Shown: piece by piece, positions 12,128 through 24,063 of the stretch | How the letters are laid out: each line of letters opens with the position of its first letter | Position numbering within the stretch: the stretch's first letter is position 1 | Origin: Haberlea rhodopensis | Taxonomy: Eukaryota > Streptophyta > Magnoliopsida > Lamiales > Gesneriaceae | DNA: 64,000 bases | Assembly: GCA_907163345.1 (NCBI GenBank) | Contig: CAJQUN010000473.1 | Coordinates: 62,001 to 126,000 of the forward strand | Direction of reading: 5' to 3' | Notes under the pieces: generated by a model | The model's database searches: none | Seen by the model: the letters and a program-made list of their open reading frames with translations, nothing else | Told to the model about the DNA's origin: nothing | Program-made: the position numbers and the translations under genes

Positions 12128-13194
12128 ATGAAGGTAAATCAGAGTCAAAAAAAAAAGAAGTTAACGAATAACCAGCAAGTTATTTAACCAAGACTTTGTA
12201 CATTTACTGTTATATTTTGTTATGATGCTTAAATGATGATGATGTTATAAGATGATGAAGTTATAAGATGATGATGTTATAAAATGATGGTGCTATAAGA
12301 TGATGATGCTATAAGATGATGATGCTTATATGATGATGATGTTGTAAGATGATGATATTTATAAGACGACGATTTTAATCATTCATGTCAAGATTTAATG
12401 ATTATATGCATGGCTATGAAACAGGGACAACCAAAGAGGGTTAATGCAATTAACCAGGAAGTATATGTTACCAATTATTTTTCATGCATTTATTTATATG
12501 CCATTGCCATATGATGTTAAGTAACGATGTACATGCTCATGATGGGTTGTTCCTGTAGGTACACTTTTGGACCGAAGGGCTAAGGGTCAGGTTGAGGCAG
12601 TGAGCTAAAGGGAGCATGAAAGAAGATATGATACAAGACTTTTGGATAGTCTCTACTCTAGGAGTAGTATAATTCTATCGCTTTAACATTCGTTATTGAG
12701 AATGTAATGAGTTAAGTTTTTGAAATTTCATTGTTGGCCTGAAATCTTATTAGCTCAAAGCTACAACTGGAACCCTAAAACGTTATTAATGGATGTTTAG
12801 TCCAAATTGTGTAATAAGATGACGTTAAGGTAGGAAGACCCTACACTCCTCTCCCTCACGTCTCTCTCCCTCACCCCAAACCCTTCCCCTCTTTTCCTCT
12901 TGGAAAGAAATCGATGGTTGCTCGTCTTGGGAGCCCGATTCCTTAAAGATAATCAGGTATTCATCTTCCCCTCACCATTGTCTTCGATTTGATAGTAGTA
13001 CGGTGTGTTTTGGTTGAGTATTTTGTTGGGTTTGGTAATTGGGGATTTTTGATAAAAATCCAAAATTGTGGTTTTAGTGTTTTTATTGGTTACAAATGGT
13101 GTTTTGGATGTGTTGAGGAAGTTGGGGGTGTTGGTTTTGAGTTTGGGTGTCAAAAAACACCATGGAAGCTCGAGTTTTTCGGAAAATCGCAGGT

Positions 13195-13410
13195 CGCGAT
13201 CGATCGCCGAGGAGCGCTGATCGATCGCGACGAGCTACTGGAAATTTGAAGAAGACAAACAGTGCGGCGATCGATCGCGACTTCGTGGTGATCGATCCCG
13301 AGGCGCTTGGCGATCGATCGCCAAGACATGGCGATCGATCGCGAGCTGATTCTGCCCGGCAGTGAGGAACAACGATCGATCGCGCGTAAATGGCGATCGA
13401 TCGCGGCTTG
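13195..13410 (+). repeat. Cluster of about eight GATCGATC palindromes (E LTR)
   Basis: Eight sites with core GATCGATC. Most are extended, as in TTGGCGATCGATCGCCAA; two have lost one CG (gctgatcgatcgcg, ggtgatcgatcccg). Confidence 0.95.
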
Positions 13411-13947
13411 CTGAATAGTGATTTTTCACTATTTATTTTAAAACTTGGAATTTTTGGACTTGGGGTTAAATAGCCGGTTTCCGGGGCAATGTCTACATTC
13501 CAATGGGAATGCTATACTTTTAAAATGGTTTGGTTGGAGCCAAGATTTGATAAAATGGAATACTCGTTTGAGTAATTGGCTAACTTTTGAACTTGCAAAA
13601 TGGTATATTTTGGGTATTATGCATGCTTAGCCGGGGGCTTTTATTTTTGGTAATCGTCATGAATGACGATATAATTGGAAGTTGTGAACGTGCTTGTGCA
13701 CGTAATTGCATGCCTATGTTTGATTGAGAGTTATTTGTGTGTTAGCACTTAACTCATCTGGTCGTGGAACTCAGGCAAGGTTGGACTCAAACTGCGGAAT
13801 TATAAGGTACGTATAACGTACGAGCATAGCCCTTTATTATAATTGCAATTGTGAGTGTATGGTACACTATATTGCAATAAATGTATATTGAATTGCATGG
13901 TTTATGGTAATCACTATGAATGGACATATATACATTGGGAATTATAT

Positions 13948-14068
13948 GGTGCCGCTTTTGAGCGAGCAATGATTGGGATGTTGTCGCCTTTGAGCGAACA
14001 TCAGTTACGACGCCACTGCTGTTGAGCATGCGTGAGAACGAAATGCCGCTTTGTAGAGCGAGCAATGA
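13948..14068 (+). repeat. CCGCT/AGCG stem-loops (E LTR)
   Basis: About four units: CGCT-tttg-AGCG, GTCGC...GCGAAC, an imperfect third unit, and CGCT-ttgtag-AGCG. Equivalent to 32269-32366 in B and 60940-61055 in H. Confidence 0.75.
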
Positions 14069-14850
14069 GATAGAACTATGGAACCATAAATGAGATAAAT
14101 GGGATAATCGTGATCATTGTTTAATGATTTGATATTATGGTTGTGATATCGGTATATAGCATATGGATTCGTTAATCAATGTAATGATTAACTGGCATTT
14201 GGGAATTTGATGATTTCAGTTGTTTTGAGAACAGGGACAGTATAGAGAATCCCGGATGATGATGATACCATCCAGGGAGTATATTTTGTATTTCATATAA
14301 TTTACATTGTTGTAAATTATGACTTGTATTATTATGACTGTTGGATTTGGGATATTGGTATGCTCACCCCGTGTGGGGGCTGTCTCTATTGGGGCAGGTT
14401 ATTAGGTACATCGACGGCTGGGAGTTGAGCTCGAGCTGTGGATTTGAGGCGATTCCAGGATCGGGGTACCAGCGACGGTATTGAGCATGACGTTTTATAC
14501 ATTTGATACACATATACTTATTCGATGCTCGCATGTGAGCACTATTATGTGTATATGGTATGTATAAAAAGGCAAGGGCATTTCTCTCTTCATTTATGAG
14601 TAGCACGCAATTATTTATTGAATTGCTAAATGAACTGAGAGCATGTTATTGTATTATATTGGTGCATGATGTATGTGGACTTGGTTGAGGGGAAACTAGA
14701 CATTATATGGAATAATGTAAAGAATTTTTATATGTGGCATGATTGGCTATAACGACAACTGGTTTTTCCCCTACATGAACGATTGTATGCACTAATGGCA
14801 TGGATTAATACGCTAATAATGGGTTAAGATCACGGGGTCCTTACAATAAG

Positions 14851-16262
14851 TGAAAGCTTGGGGTGGATGGAAAGGTGATTACCTATAAGGCACGTTTGGT
14901 TGCATAAGGTTATACTCAAAGACAAGGAGTTGACTATGATGAACTTTTTCAACAGTAGTGATGCTGAATTCTATTCGGATTTTATTAGCAATATCTGCAT
15001 ATTATGACTATGTGATATGGCAAATGGTTGTGAAGACTGCTTTTCTCAATGGTGACATTGATGAAGAGATTTATATGAATCGGCCAGAAGGCTTCACATC
15101 CATTGGGAGTGAGCAAAAAGTTTGCAAACTCCAGAGGTCCATTTATGGGCTAAAGAAGGCGTCCCGAAGTTGGAATATCCATTTTGATAACACTATCAAA
15201 GAGTTTGGTTTTGTTAAAAAAAATGCATGTGTATACAAGAAGGTTAGTGGGAGTGCGGTTACATTTGTAGTGCCATATGTCGATGATATCCAACTCATTG
15301 GGAATGATATAGGATTGATGAAATCGACTAAAGCATGATTATCTGCTAAGTTCTCTATGAAAGATTTGGGAGAAGCATCATATATACTTGGCATAAGGAT
15401 CTATAGGAATAAATCTAAGAGGATGTTGGGGCTCTCTCAATCTATGTACATAAATACTGTGCTAAAAAGGTTTAACATGGAACAGTCAAAAGGGGGATAT
15501 CTTCCAACATGTCATGGTGTTCATCTCTCGAGGTCAATGAGCCCTAAGACTGATGAAGAGAGAGAAAAGATGGCATCGATACCCTATGCTTTGGTTGTTG
15601 GTAGCATAATGTATGCTATGGTATGTACTAGGCCTGATGTGGCATATGCTCTTAGTGTAACGAGCAGATATCAGGCAGATCCCGGTGAAGGTCACTGGAA
15701 AGCTGTGAAAACAATCCTTAAGTACTTACGAAGAACTCATGATATGTTCATGGTTTTTGGATCGGAAAGTGGAGAGCTGAAACTAGAAGGATATGTTGAT
15801 GCTCAGTCAGACGTAGATGACTCTAAATCGATGTCCAGATTTATATTTAGGCTTAATGGTGGTGATGTCTCTTGGAAGAGTTCCAAGCAAGACACCACAG
15901 CGGATTCCACCACTGAAGCTGAATATATTGCAGCATCAGATGCAACAAATGAGGCAGTTTGGATGAGAAATTTCATCCAAGAGTTGGGTGTAATTTCAAG
16001 TGCAGTTGACCCAGTCTCTATGTACTGTGACAACAATGGAGCTATTGCACAAGCAAAAGAGCCGAGATCTCATCAAAAATCCAAACATATACTGAGAAAA
16101 TACCACATAATTCGAGAGATAGCTGGTAGAGGCGACATCCTTATCGAGAGAGTTGATTCAACAGACAATGTGGTAGATCAACTAACGAAGCTTTTACCAC
16201 GACTGGTGTTTAAGAGACATCTTGAGAAGATGGGCTTGAGGCACATGGGTAGTTGGCTTTAA
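14851..16262 (+). pseudogene. Copia F reverse transcriptase-RNase H, broken
   Basis: It begins within the RT fingers (GKVITYKARLVA) and carries VKTAFLNGDI, RSIYGLKKASRSWN and the catalytic PYVDDIQLIGND near 15277. RNase H motifs follow (TTEAEYIAASDATNEAVWM near 15911) and it ends KMGLRHMGSWL. Defects: TAA at 14905-14907, a one-base frameshift near 14942, and TGA at 15336-15338, after which the same frame is open for 301 codons. The group is clear (RT upstream of RNase H, YVDD, TEAEY); the clade is not assigned. Confidence 0.92.
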
Positions 16263-17624
16263 GAGATTATTATTGTCATAAATGATAACATTTGAATCAA
16301 TAGTTAATTGATTGTATTTATAATCATATTGTGACAGATCTTTGTTTGATTATTAATACATATGGCATTCTTCATCTATTTACCCATGTATCATGATGCA
16401 TTGATGAAGTCCTTGAAATTGCTATAGTCCATAGAATGTGGTTACGCATATGATGGTGACCATGAAATACATTCTAGACTGCAATTTCTAAATGTTCCTG
16501 ATCGATCAGCTTTCGAGAATGGGATATCGATATATGCTCGTTAGAGACTGGTATTCATGATGTGTCTAGCGTAGTGCGCCGCGTTTCATCGGCGTTGGCT
16601 TGGAGAAGTCAGCACACATGAATAGGTGCTCATTAGGAATGAGTTCAGTGAACGACCCTACTCAGAATTCTATAAGTGGTTACCATTTGTCGAGTATAGA
16701 ATTTCTAGTTATAGTTGTGCACCATTACTCCTCATGACCCGAGACGTCATTGAGGTCTTGACAAATAGATGTGTACTTTGATCTAATGACTGATCACATG
16801 CGGGTCATAAAGTCGTTATTTTGGGTATTCAGTGATGCTGTCAGAGGCCTATGATTGTCGTTGGGGATTCACCACTGGTCTTGATGAACCAGGATGTCCG
16901 ATGTGTTTTTCAGTATATGATTCAAGGAAGCTCTGACCAGAGTGGGTAGTGCTTGTGAAAAAAAAAGGAGTTTTTCATATACGCACACAATGAATCATAT
17001 AACGTGAAAGAAATACATAGTTATTGAAATCATAACGGTCTCGATCAACCAATGCCCTTGATTCAATCGGGACATATTGAGTGAAATGAATGTACTGCAC
17101 GCTACTGACAGGTTCTCGTACGTTGCTAGTCATTTGAATCTAGGTCTTCGTGAAGCGCAGATGCTAGGCGCTACCCACGATCAGTAGGTTGTTGCTGAAA
17201 TTGTATTTCGGTCATTGTCTATTAAAGGAGTTTAATTGACAATGGGGCATTCAGGGTAAGCCCAAAGAAGTTGTTTGACTTCTAAAATCACAAAGGTTGT
17301 GATCCTACTGCTATGATACACTTGAGCCTCGCTGGGTCACAATCAATCGGCCGCCGATCTATCGATGAGAATTGAGACTTAAATGTTAAGTGCTCAAATT
17401 GAGTGATGTAGAAGAGATGAATTTAATTTTTGAATGCTCCACAATTTAGTGGAGTTTCTATATTTGAAAATGTTTCATTAATAGAAAGTTCTAAAATTAA
17501 ACCATTTGATATATTTATGTCTCATAATTATGTACATTAATAGTACATCTAGTTATTCAATTGGATTGAGTTACTTGAATTATGAGTTTGTAGTTTTGTT
17601 TTGACTTTTGGGCAAGTGGGTGAT
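16263..17624 (+). other. Non-coding stretch between RNase H stop and LTR of copia F
   Basis: No ORF with recognisable motifs is present. It includes a purine run aaaaaaaaaggag near 16960 and gggcaagtgggtgatt at the right end, the likely polypurine tract. 1.36 kb is long for this position in a copia element. Confidence 0.6.
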
Positions 17625-17771
17625 TGTTAGCATAAATGCCCTATAAGCCAAACGTTGGCTCGATGGGCTTTATATTAACCATGGTCCAATTAGCTGATTA
17701 CAGCTATAAATATAACATCACTCTAGGGTTAGAACCATACCATTCAATCCTCTCATAAGTCGTTAACACAC
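17625..17771 (+). mobile_element. LTR start of copia F
   Basis: TGTTAGCATAAATGCCC directly after a polypurine-like tract, with a TATA-like ctataaatat near 17703. Similarity to what follows ends near tgtagggcccc at about 17772, so it is a very short or truncated LTR. Confidence 0.5.
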
Positions 17772-18206
17772 TGTAGGGCCCCTCTAGTTAATCTCACATT
17801 AGCATGCAATTAATACATTTAATCGTGATCAATAATCAATCAATAAATATTTCGGCTAATTTAATTAATTTTTTTTTAAAAAAAACAAATATTAACCAGG
17901 CACACTGGGCCCTCCTAAAACCAAGACTGACCACTTAAGGATGTAAAAATATATTTGAGCCGGAATTTATTTTAAATCAAACAACAAACAGACAGCATCT
18001 CGACTATAACTAGTAGAATCCAATATCACAATCCTAAGCAAATGATGACAGGCCCACTATCGCCAAAGTAAATACTTTCCATCATAAATAAAATTTGACA
18101 AACCTGAACGAGATGCAAATCAACATCACATAAACACAAACATAAACATAAACATATAATCTCTTAATCCTATTCAACATCAAAAGTATATTCTTCTAGT
18201 AATATC
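17772..18206. other. Unassigned 435-bp fragment between copia F and copia G
   Basis: It starts TGTAGGGCCCCTC, which looks like the reversed 3' end of a gypsy LTR, and is AT-rich with no ORF. Copia G inserted at its right edge (atatc at 18202-18206 is the expected target duplication). Confidence 0.35.
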
Positions 18207-19685
18207 TGTTGGGATATGCCCTAAGACATGTCATTAGATGATTGTTTGTGACATACAATGTATTATGATTTTATAAATGGCAAATCATTATTATATATTA
18301 TTCGAATATCTGTGCAATATGAATTGATATATAAGTTAATGTCCTTAGAATAATATTGTATTATTCTTAAAGATTGTCCCTAGTCAAGTATTATCATAAA
18401 TAAGGATAATGATAATACATTGAGACTAATATGTTTTGATTGATGAATTGTTCATGGATATGAGATATCAAATCAACACATGGGTACATGTTAGAGAACA
18501 ATGTACTGGACAGACCCACCATGAGAATGCTACATGGATAGTTATATGAGTGTCATAAGCAATTCTCATAGTGATAATAATGTATGTAATCCTTACGACT
18601 TGAGATCATCAGAGATCCCAACATAAGTTATGTATCTTGATATTATCAAACGTTACCTGTAACAGGGTAAACTATAAAGGCTACTATTGGATACACTACG
18701 AATTATGTAGAGGGATGTTGATTGATCAAGATAGGATTTGTCCCTCCTATATAACAGGAGAAGTGTTTGGGCCCTTGATCAAGTAAGACTAAAATGCATG
18801 GACGTGCTCGAATGAGTCGATATGTGATATCGAGCTTATTCGTTTATTCTAGTTCTACTTGGGGATCAAGAAATAGAGATTGAATATACGAGTATGACTA
18901 TTCCATGACTCGTGTTCAATCTAAACACATGGACAAAGGGATTAAGTTACATGGTTAATATTATCACAAGTTCTAAAGGTTATGTCGAGTCAATGACATT
19001 CTTGTAATTTGGGTAGCATTGATGTGTTGCTAGATACCACTCATTGCTTGCGACATAAAATGAGATTTTATGTCACTGCCAACATTGCAAGATCCTATCG
19101 GGTCGCACAAAAGATTAAATCGAGAAGGGAAATTAAATTCATTGGATGAATTAATTAATTAAGAAGAGTCTTAATTAAATGATTAAAAGGACTTAATTAA
19201 ATCATGGGTTTGGGCCCATAAGACTTTGAGAAAGTCTTGAACTTTAATTAAAACCTTTTAATAACAAGGTTATGATTAATTGTAATTAATTGATTCCAAC
19301 CTAGACACACAAAGAAACACACGGCCGCCTCTCATAGTTGCTCTCGGCTTCTTCATAGTCGAAGGGGGCTTTGTTGAATTCCGGCCATCCTTTTCGATTG
19401 TGAATCGAGTGTGTTTCTTGTATCGGTTTAAGAACAAATCTAGCACTTTGTTCTTAAACTATCCCTTGTTTGATTTGATCGTGTGCCGTTGAGGCAAGAC
19501 CTTGGAGGTGTTGCTCGTGACTCGGAATCGTTGAACGTGGTGCCTTGTGGAATCTGCTCAAACACGCTACAAGGGTGAGACTCTTATTATCTCTATTCCG
19601 ATATGACAAATTTGTATAGATCCACGGTTCTAGTAATCCAAATTTTTAAATTCCGCTGCGTTGTATGCTTGTTGGATTACTTACA
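18207..19685 (+). mobile_element. Copia G 5' LTR
   Basis: 1479 bp, starting TGTTGGGATATGCCC and ending TTGGATTACTTACA, directly before a primer-binding site. No ORFs. Confidence 0.9.
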
Positions 19686-19686
19686 G

Positions 19687-19704
19687 TGGTATCAGAGCCA
19701 GGTT
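19687..19704 (+). promoter_or_regulatory. Primer-binding site of copia G
   Basis: TGGTATCAGAGCCAGGTT is an 18-base match to the complement of the plant initiator tRNA-Met 3' end, one base after the LTR. Confidence 0.95.
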
Positions 19705-21495
19705 CAAGGCTCATATCGGATTTATGTGGTTAATTATTTAATCATATTTAGATTAATATATTGCATGCTATAAAACTGTATATTATCATATATGATATGA
19801 GTAAATCGATTTTGTTAAATTATCATAAAATTATATTTGATATAATTGTGGTTTATTGTATATGATACAACGATGCGTAATATCGAGGCGTTGGATCAAG
19901 GTGGTTCGACCACTTCATATCTTGACCCTCGGCCGCCGCCAATTGAGCTAGGGTTCGGACCCTTAGCTCATGCATGGACCAAGACGCCGCCTTTCAAGGG
20001 CTTTGAACCCTTTTGGCTCGAAAAATATTTTATAACGAGAAAGATGGTTCACGGGATCATGTGTTTGGCGGCTATCTCCACGTGAGAGCTAGGGTTTTTC
20101 GAACCCAATGGCTCGAGATGGTCGAGCCGCCACCGTCATGAACCGTGCATGGTTGGACCATGACTCGTGGCTAAGTAAATTTCAGCGTTTCGGAACATGT
20201 AGCTCGATGGAAACCAAAACGGCGCATTGAGGCTAGGGTTTGGAACCCTAGCGGCACCGCAAGGACTCGCGTGGCTCGGACCACGTCTTGGGCTAGGGTT
20301 TCGAACCCTAGGCCCATGCATGATCTAGCCATGTGTGGTTGGGTTGGTTCGAACCATGATGGTTTGTGGTTTTAGTCGCAGAAGTTCGTGGCATGTGATG
20401 TCTCGAGCGTACGATAATTTTCCAAAAAAATTTATTTTACAGTTTTAATTAGAATTAAATTTTAAAATGTTTAGAATTTAATTAATTAAATGTTATAGCA
20501 TGTTTTATGTGTTGTTTGAGCATGGTTCATGGTTATAGCCCTTTGACCTATTAGATAGGATTTGTGAATGTTTGTAATTATAATACGACCTGCGAGTCGT
20601 GCCTTCTCTATTTTTTTCAATATGTTATCCCTCCCCTACGTTTCCCTCGAATGTGAATCGAGGAATTCTCTATATCTTGTAATTGTTATATAGTATAGAT
20701 TATTTTATTGATGGTGATCAATGAAGATGGAGCTTGATGCCGGGAAGAGGAGGTCATTCACAATTTGGAGCCAAAGGAAGGTGCTTGTGAAGTAACCTTA
20801 GGTTGACTCTTAGGATTTTCTCATTGGCTTGAGAAAATCGCTAGTAGGGGCTATAACCATGTCACGTTTACTTTATGTTGATGTATGAGATGCATGTATA
20901 CTGTTTTATTTAATATTGATGCTTATATATAAATGTAGATATGTATATATTCATATATGTACTGGACATATTTTCAATATTAATAAAATCATGAGATCAA
21001 TAAATCCCTCTTATAATATTAAGTTTAAGATGCCTTCCAATTAAAAATACTCGTCAAGACTTCGATTGAACATGTGTGGGTTTGCCAAAGCAAAACACCG
21101 TGACAATCTTAGTAAGGCGCGAAAGGATAAATGTGATATCCGTATTATTTTAAAAATTGGGTTCGACTTAACTAGCGTTATCTCAATAGGATTGGGAACC
21201 TAGAGGCATGGGGTTGGATAATAATTCATTAGATGAATTTGAACAAAGCGTTGTTCGTCCAATCATCCAAGAATTACATGTGATGTAATTGACAAAGTGT
21301 TGTCTACCTAAATAACCGAGTCTTGGGCGATTAGCCAAAGCTAACTCAAGATTAAGTGAAATATGGATCTTGGCCCACTAAAGTTTTCGAGGGTTGATAA
21401 TTTTAAACTAAATAGTGGGAGTGTCATTTAATATAAGACCATATTAAATGATTAAAATCATAAACTTATTTTGCATATTTATATTGTAGATATCC
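19705..21495 (+). other. 5' leader of copia G
   Basis: 1.8 kb of non-coding leader between PBS and gag. A 79-codon frame at 19846 matches nothing I recognise. The region 19945-20356 holds six stem-loops, listed separately; the rest is AT-rich and featureless. Confidence 0.7.
19945..20356 (+). repeat. Six stem-loops around TTCGAA-like loops in the copia G leader
   Basis: Stems at 19945-19969 (GAGCTAGGG...CCCTTAGCTC), 19996-20012 (AAGGG...CCCTT), 20086-20114 (GAGC..GGGTT...AACCC..GCTC), 20232-20252 (GCTAGGGTT-tgg-AACCCTAGC), 20290-20315 (GGGCTAGGGTT-tcg-AACCCTAGgCCC) and 20345-20356 (TGGTTCGAACCA). The arms differ but stay complementary. Confidence 0.8.
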
Positions 21496-21970
21496 ATGGC
21501 AACTAACAACGTCACAAGCACATTATCATTGTGATCGGTCCTTGAGAAGGACAAACTTAATGGAACAAATTTCCTAGACTGGTATAGGAATTTGAGGATT
21601 GTCTTCAAGCAAGAAAAGAAGCAATATGTCCTAGAGGAACCCTTACCTGCTGAGGAACCTCCCTTGACGGCTGCTAAAGCCGATAAAGATGCTTACAAGA
21701 AGCATCAAAATGATGCACTTGATGTTGGGTGCCTTATGCTTGCCACCATGAACTCTGAGCTTCAGAAGCAACATGAGGAAATGGAGGCGTTCGATATGAT
21801 CGAGCATGTAAAGCAACTGTACCAACAACAAGCAAGACAAGAGAGGTATGACGTCTCCAAAGCGTTGTTCCAGTGTAGAATGGTAGAAGGAAGTCTAGTT
21901 GGAACTCATGTACTCAAGATGATTGGGTATATTGAAAATCTGGAGAAACTGGGTTTTCCTATGGACCAAG
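21496..21970 (+). pseudogene. Copia G gag, 5' part (cut by element B)
   Basis: The start codon is 21496 (atggcaactaac). An in-frame TGA lies at 21532-21534, then an open frame with KLNGTNFLDWYRNLRIVFKQ and QARQERYDVSKALFQC, typical of copia Gag. It is cut inside the codon at 21970. After the second CCAAG the frame resumes in register at 57304, so B inserted without disturbing it otherwise. Confidence 0.92.
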
Positions 21971-22289
21971 TGTGATGTCCGGGAATTATGGTGGTAATCC
22001 CGGTGTTGTATTAATCCTTGATGGATTTTTAATTGTGGCAATTAGGAATTAATTGCGGTTTGGCATCTCCCGAGGTTGGTAAATCGGGCATTTGGGATCG
22101 TTGGATCCCGAGGTTGAGATCGTATTCTCATTCCGGTGAAAACCTGCGAGTTGGATTTTTAGTGTGACTCGGAATCTCAGGTGCCTTGTGTGGGCACCGG
22201 TAGGGGGTTTTTGAGTTAGGGAGAGAGTTTTTGAAAACAGATGATTTTTAATGAATCATGATGTATTTGTGGGGCTATTAGTATCTCGG

Positions 22290-22310
22290 GGTATTTTTGC
22301 TATAAATACC
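22290..22310 (+). promoter_or_regulatory. TATA box inside an inverted repeat (B 5' LTR)
   Basis: Ctataaatacc at 22300-22310. GGTATTT at 22290-22296 pairs with AAATACC at 22304-22310. Conserved at 55016-55036 in the 3' LTR and in both C LTRs. Confidence 0.6.
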
Positions 22311-23041
22311 AGTTGAACCCGAGATTTTATTTATCGGAACCATTTTCCTCTTCTTCCTCCTCTCTTCCCGCGCGCGAGCTTTCCCGATCCCCTTTGACCC
22401 CCGCCGCTTCAAGGCGTGCGCCCGCCGCCGTCCGGCCGCCGTTCGGCGCGTGCGACCCGCCGTTGGAATCGTCTCTCCGAGGCGCAGCTATACATACAAT
22501 CAATTTGAAGTTTGGTCGCGATTTGAGCTCGGATTTCTGCAGAAAGCGCTAGGGTTCGAACTGGATTTCTGTTCGATTTTGTGGCTCGATTTTGGTACGA
22601 TTTTTGGGGCTCTTTTTCCTGTGTTTTTGGGGCGTTTTGTACTGCATTTTGTGTCGAAAATTTATGCTTTGTGGTTCAAGGATTTTGGTTGCCAATTGAT
22701 TCGATTTGAGCGCTGGATTGCATGGCTCATAGTTCGAATTTCTTGTTGTTGGGCGGGTTAGGGTTCGAAAATTTGGGGTTTTGGCTTGGGGATGCTTATT
22801 CATGTTGTTAATTGTTTAATTCATGTTTTAGATAAATTATGGTGATTATTTGGGAAGGATTTGTGTTGAGTTAAAGAAATGGGTTTTTAAATAATTTTGG
22901 GTTGGTTGGTTTGAGGAGTGTTTATTTGTAGTGTTGGATGGTTTTGGTTGGTTTTATGTTATATTTGAAGTGGGTTTGAGTTGTAGGCGATTGGGTGTTG
23001 GAAGGAGCTCATTCATGGAGGTTCCTCGCGTTTGCAGGGCT

Positions 23042-23196
23042 GCTCGATCGATCCGAAAATAATTTCGATCGATCGAGCATGGCAGAATGTGTTTTGTGGC
23101 GTTGGAACAGTGGACCGATCGATCGGGATTTGGATCGATCGATCGGAGGATGGTTCTCGATCGATCGAGATGAAATTTCGATCGATCGAGCTGGCC
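23042..23196 (+). repeat. Cluster of six GATCGATC palindromes (B 5' LTR)
   Basis: The core GATCGATC is embedded in different palindromes: TCGATCGATCGA, CCGATCGATCGG, TCTCGATCGATCGAGA. Flanks change while symmetry is kept. The outermost left site is imperfect (tcgatcgatccg). Confidence 0.95.
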
Positions 23197-24063
23197 AGTG
23201 TATTGGTGCCCCTTTTTATTGTTTCTTGGCTCTTTTGGATGTCTTGCATGCCTATGTTTAATTGTGAATATTTATGTGTTTTAGCACATGTTTCTCGGGG
23301 CATGGAACTCAAGCCAGGCTTGATATGGACTACGGAATTCTAAGGTACGTATAACGTACGAGCATAGCCTTTTGTAATGTTGCAATAGTGTGATGCCCCG
23401 AAATTAATTAATGGTAACTTGGACATTAATTATGTTTATATGATGTATCATGTGTTGATGGATTTATGTGTTGGGTATTAAGATGTTAACATGATTAATT
23501 GTGTTAAATTATCAAATATGAGGAAGATGTGATTTTAAATGAAGTTTAGAGCATTGTTAAAAAATGCTTTTGAAATACCAAGTAGGGTATTTTATACATC
23601 ATGTTAAGTTTGGGGTACAATTTTTATTAAGTTATTACAACCCCTTTTAAATCCCCTACCCATCACTTTAAACCCCCCACTTTACTTTCACCTTTTAAAA
23701 ATCCCCAAATCACTTCCCAATCCCAAACCCTACCCATTTTCGAAAATCCACCAAAAAGGAAGAAGGAAAGTTCCACAAAAACCTTGTTTGTGTGATATTT
23801 GCTAGGATTTGGAGCCTACAAGAGGTATGGAACCATTCCTATAAGTTTTATGATGTTTGGTGTTGAAATGGGTTAAGTTTTTGATGTTTTATGTGGGTTT
23901 GTTTGGGTATGTGTTGTTTATGGTTGGGGTATGATTTTTGAAGTGTTTTATGTTGGTTTTGGTGGGTTATGATGTTATTGAAGTTGTTAAGAAGTTTGGT
24001 TTTGGGTAGCATGTGAAAGAGCTTGAAGAATGAGCATTAATGGCGAAAATTCGATGTACAGCA

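Larger units (their letters stand above)
1982..12845 (+). mobile_element. Element D: degenerate Ty3/gypsy chromovirus with target duplication CTCCT
   Basis: The ends are TGTGATGTCCCCG and GACCCTACA, flanked by CTCCT at 1977-1981 and 12846-12850. The 5' LTR is 1982-7006 (interrupted by a solo LTR), the internal region 7007-10388 and the 3' LTR 10389-12845. The coding region is a decayed relative of A1/A2 with two sizeable deletions and many frameshifts. It inserted into the 3' LTR of element E. Confidence 0.95.
10389..12845 (+). mobile_element. Element D 3' LTR
   Basis: 2457 bp, TGTGATGTCC...GACCCTACA. It is the uninterrupted counterpart of 1982-3549 plus 6163-7006. It includes the palindrome cluster, minisatellite, stem-loops and gaaacagggacaac (about 12418). 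Confidence 0.95.
12851..14845 (+). mobile_element. Element E 3' LTR, part 2
   Basis: It resumes the E LTR after D and ends GGGGTCCTTACA at 14845, next to ataag (14846-14850), the presumed target duplication whose partner is left of the window. It holds the palindrome cluster, GTACGT-ata-ACGTAC (13807-13821), CCGCT-type stem-loops, gagaacagggacag (about 14228) and gctcaccccgtgtgggggc (about 14361). No coding potential is visible. Confidence 0.9.
14846..17771 (+). mobile_element. Ty1/copia element F, 3' remainder
   Basis: A copia polyprotein enters in mid reverse transcriptase at the E insertion point and ends at 16262. A 1.36-kb non-coding stretch follows, then gggcaagtgggtgatt and an LTR-like start TGTTAGCATAAATGCC at 17625. 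The 5' part lies left of the window, beyond E. Confidence 0.8.
21971..23388 (+). mobile_element. Element B 5' LTR, part 1
   Basis: Matches 54697-56114 almost exactly. Interrupted by A1 at 23388. It contains the TATA box, a GC-rich stretch (22365-22490) and the palindrome cluster, and ends with GTACGT-ata-ACGTAC (23345-23359). Confidence 0.95.

Noticed and set aside
19846..20085. 79-codon ORF in the copia G leader as an extra gene
   Set aside because: It overlaps the stem-loop set, has no domain and is upstream of gag with a poor context.
20232..20356. tRNA gene suggested by GGTTCGAACC B-box-like motifs
   Set aside because: No A box, cloverleaf or acceptor stem at suitable distance; the motif is part of hairpins.
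22313..22803. GC-rich ORFs on both strands (also 55039-55529, 5545-5754, 34297-34608)
   Set aside because: They lie within LTRs just after the TATA box, have no domain, and recur only because LTRs are repeated.
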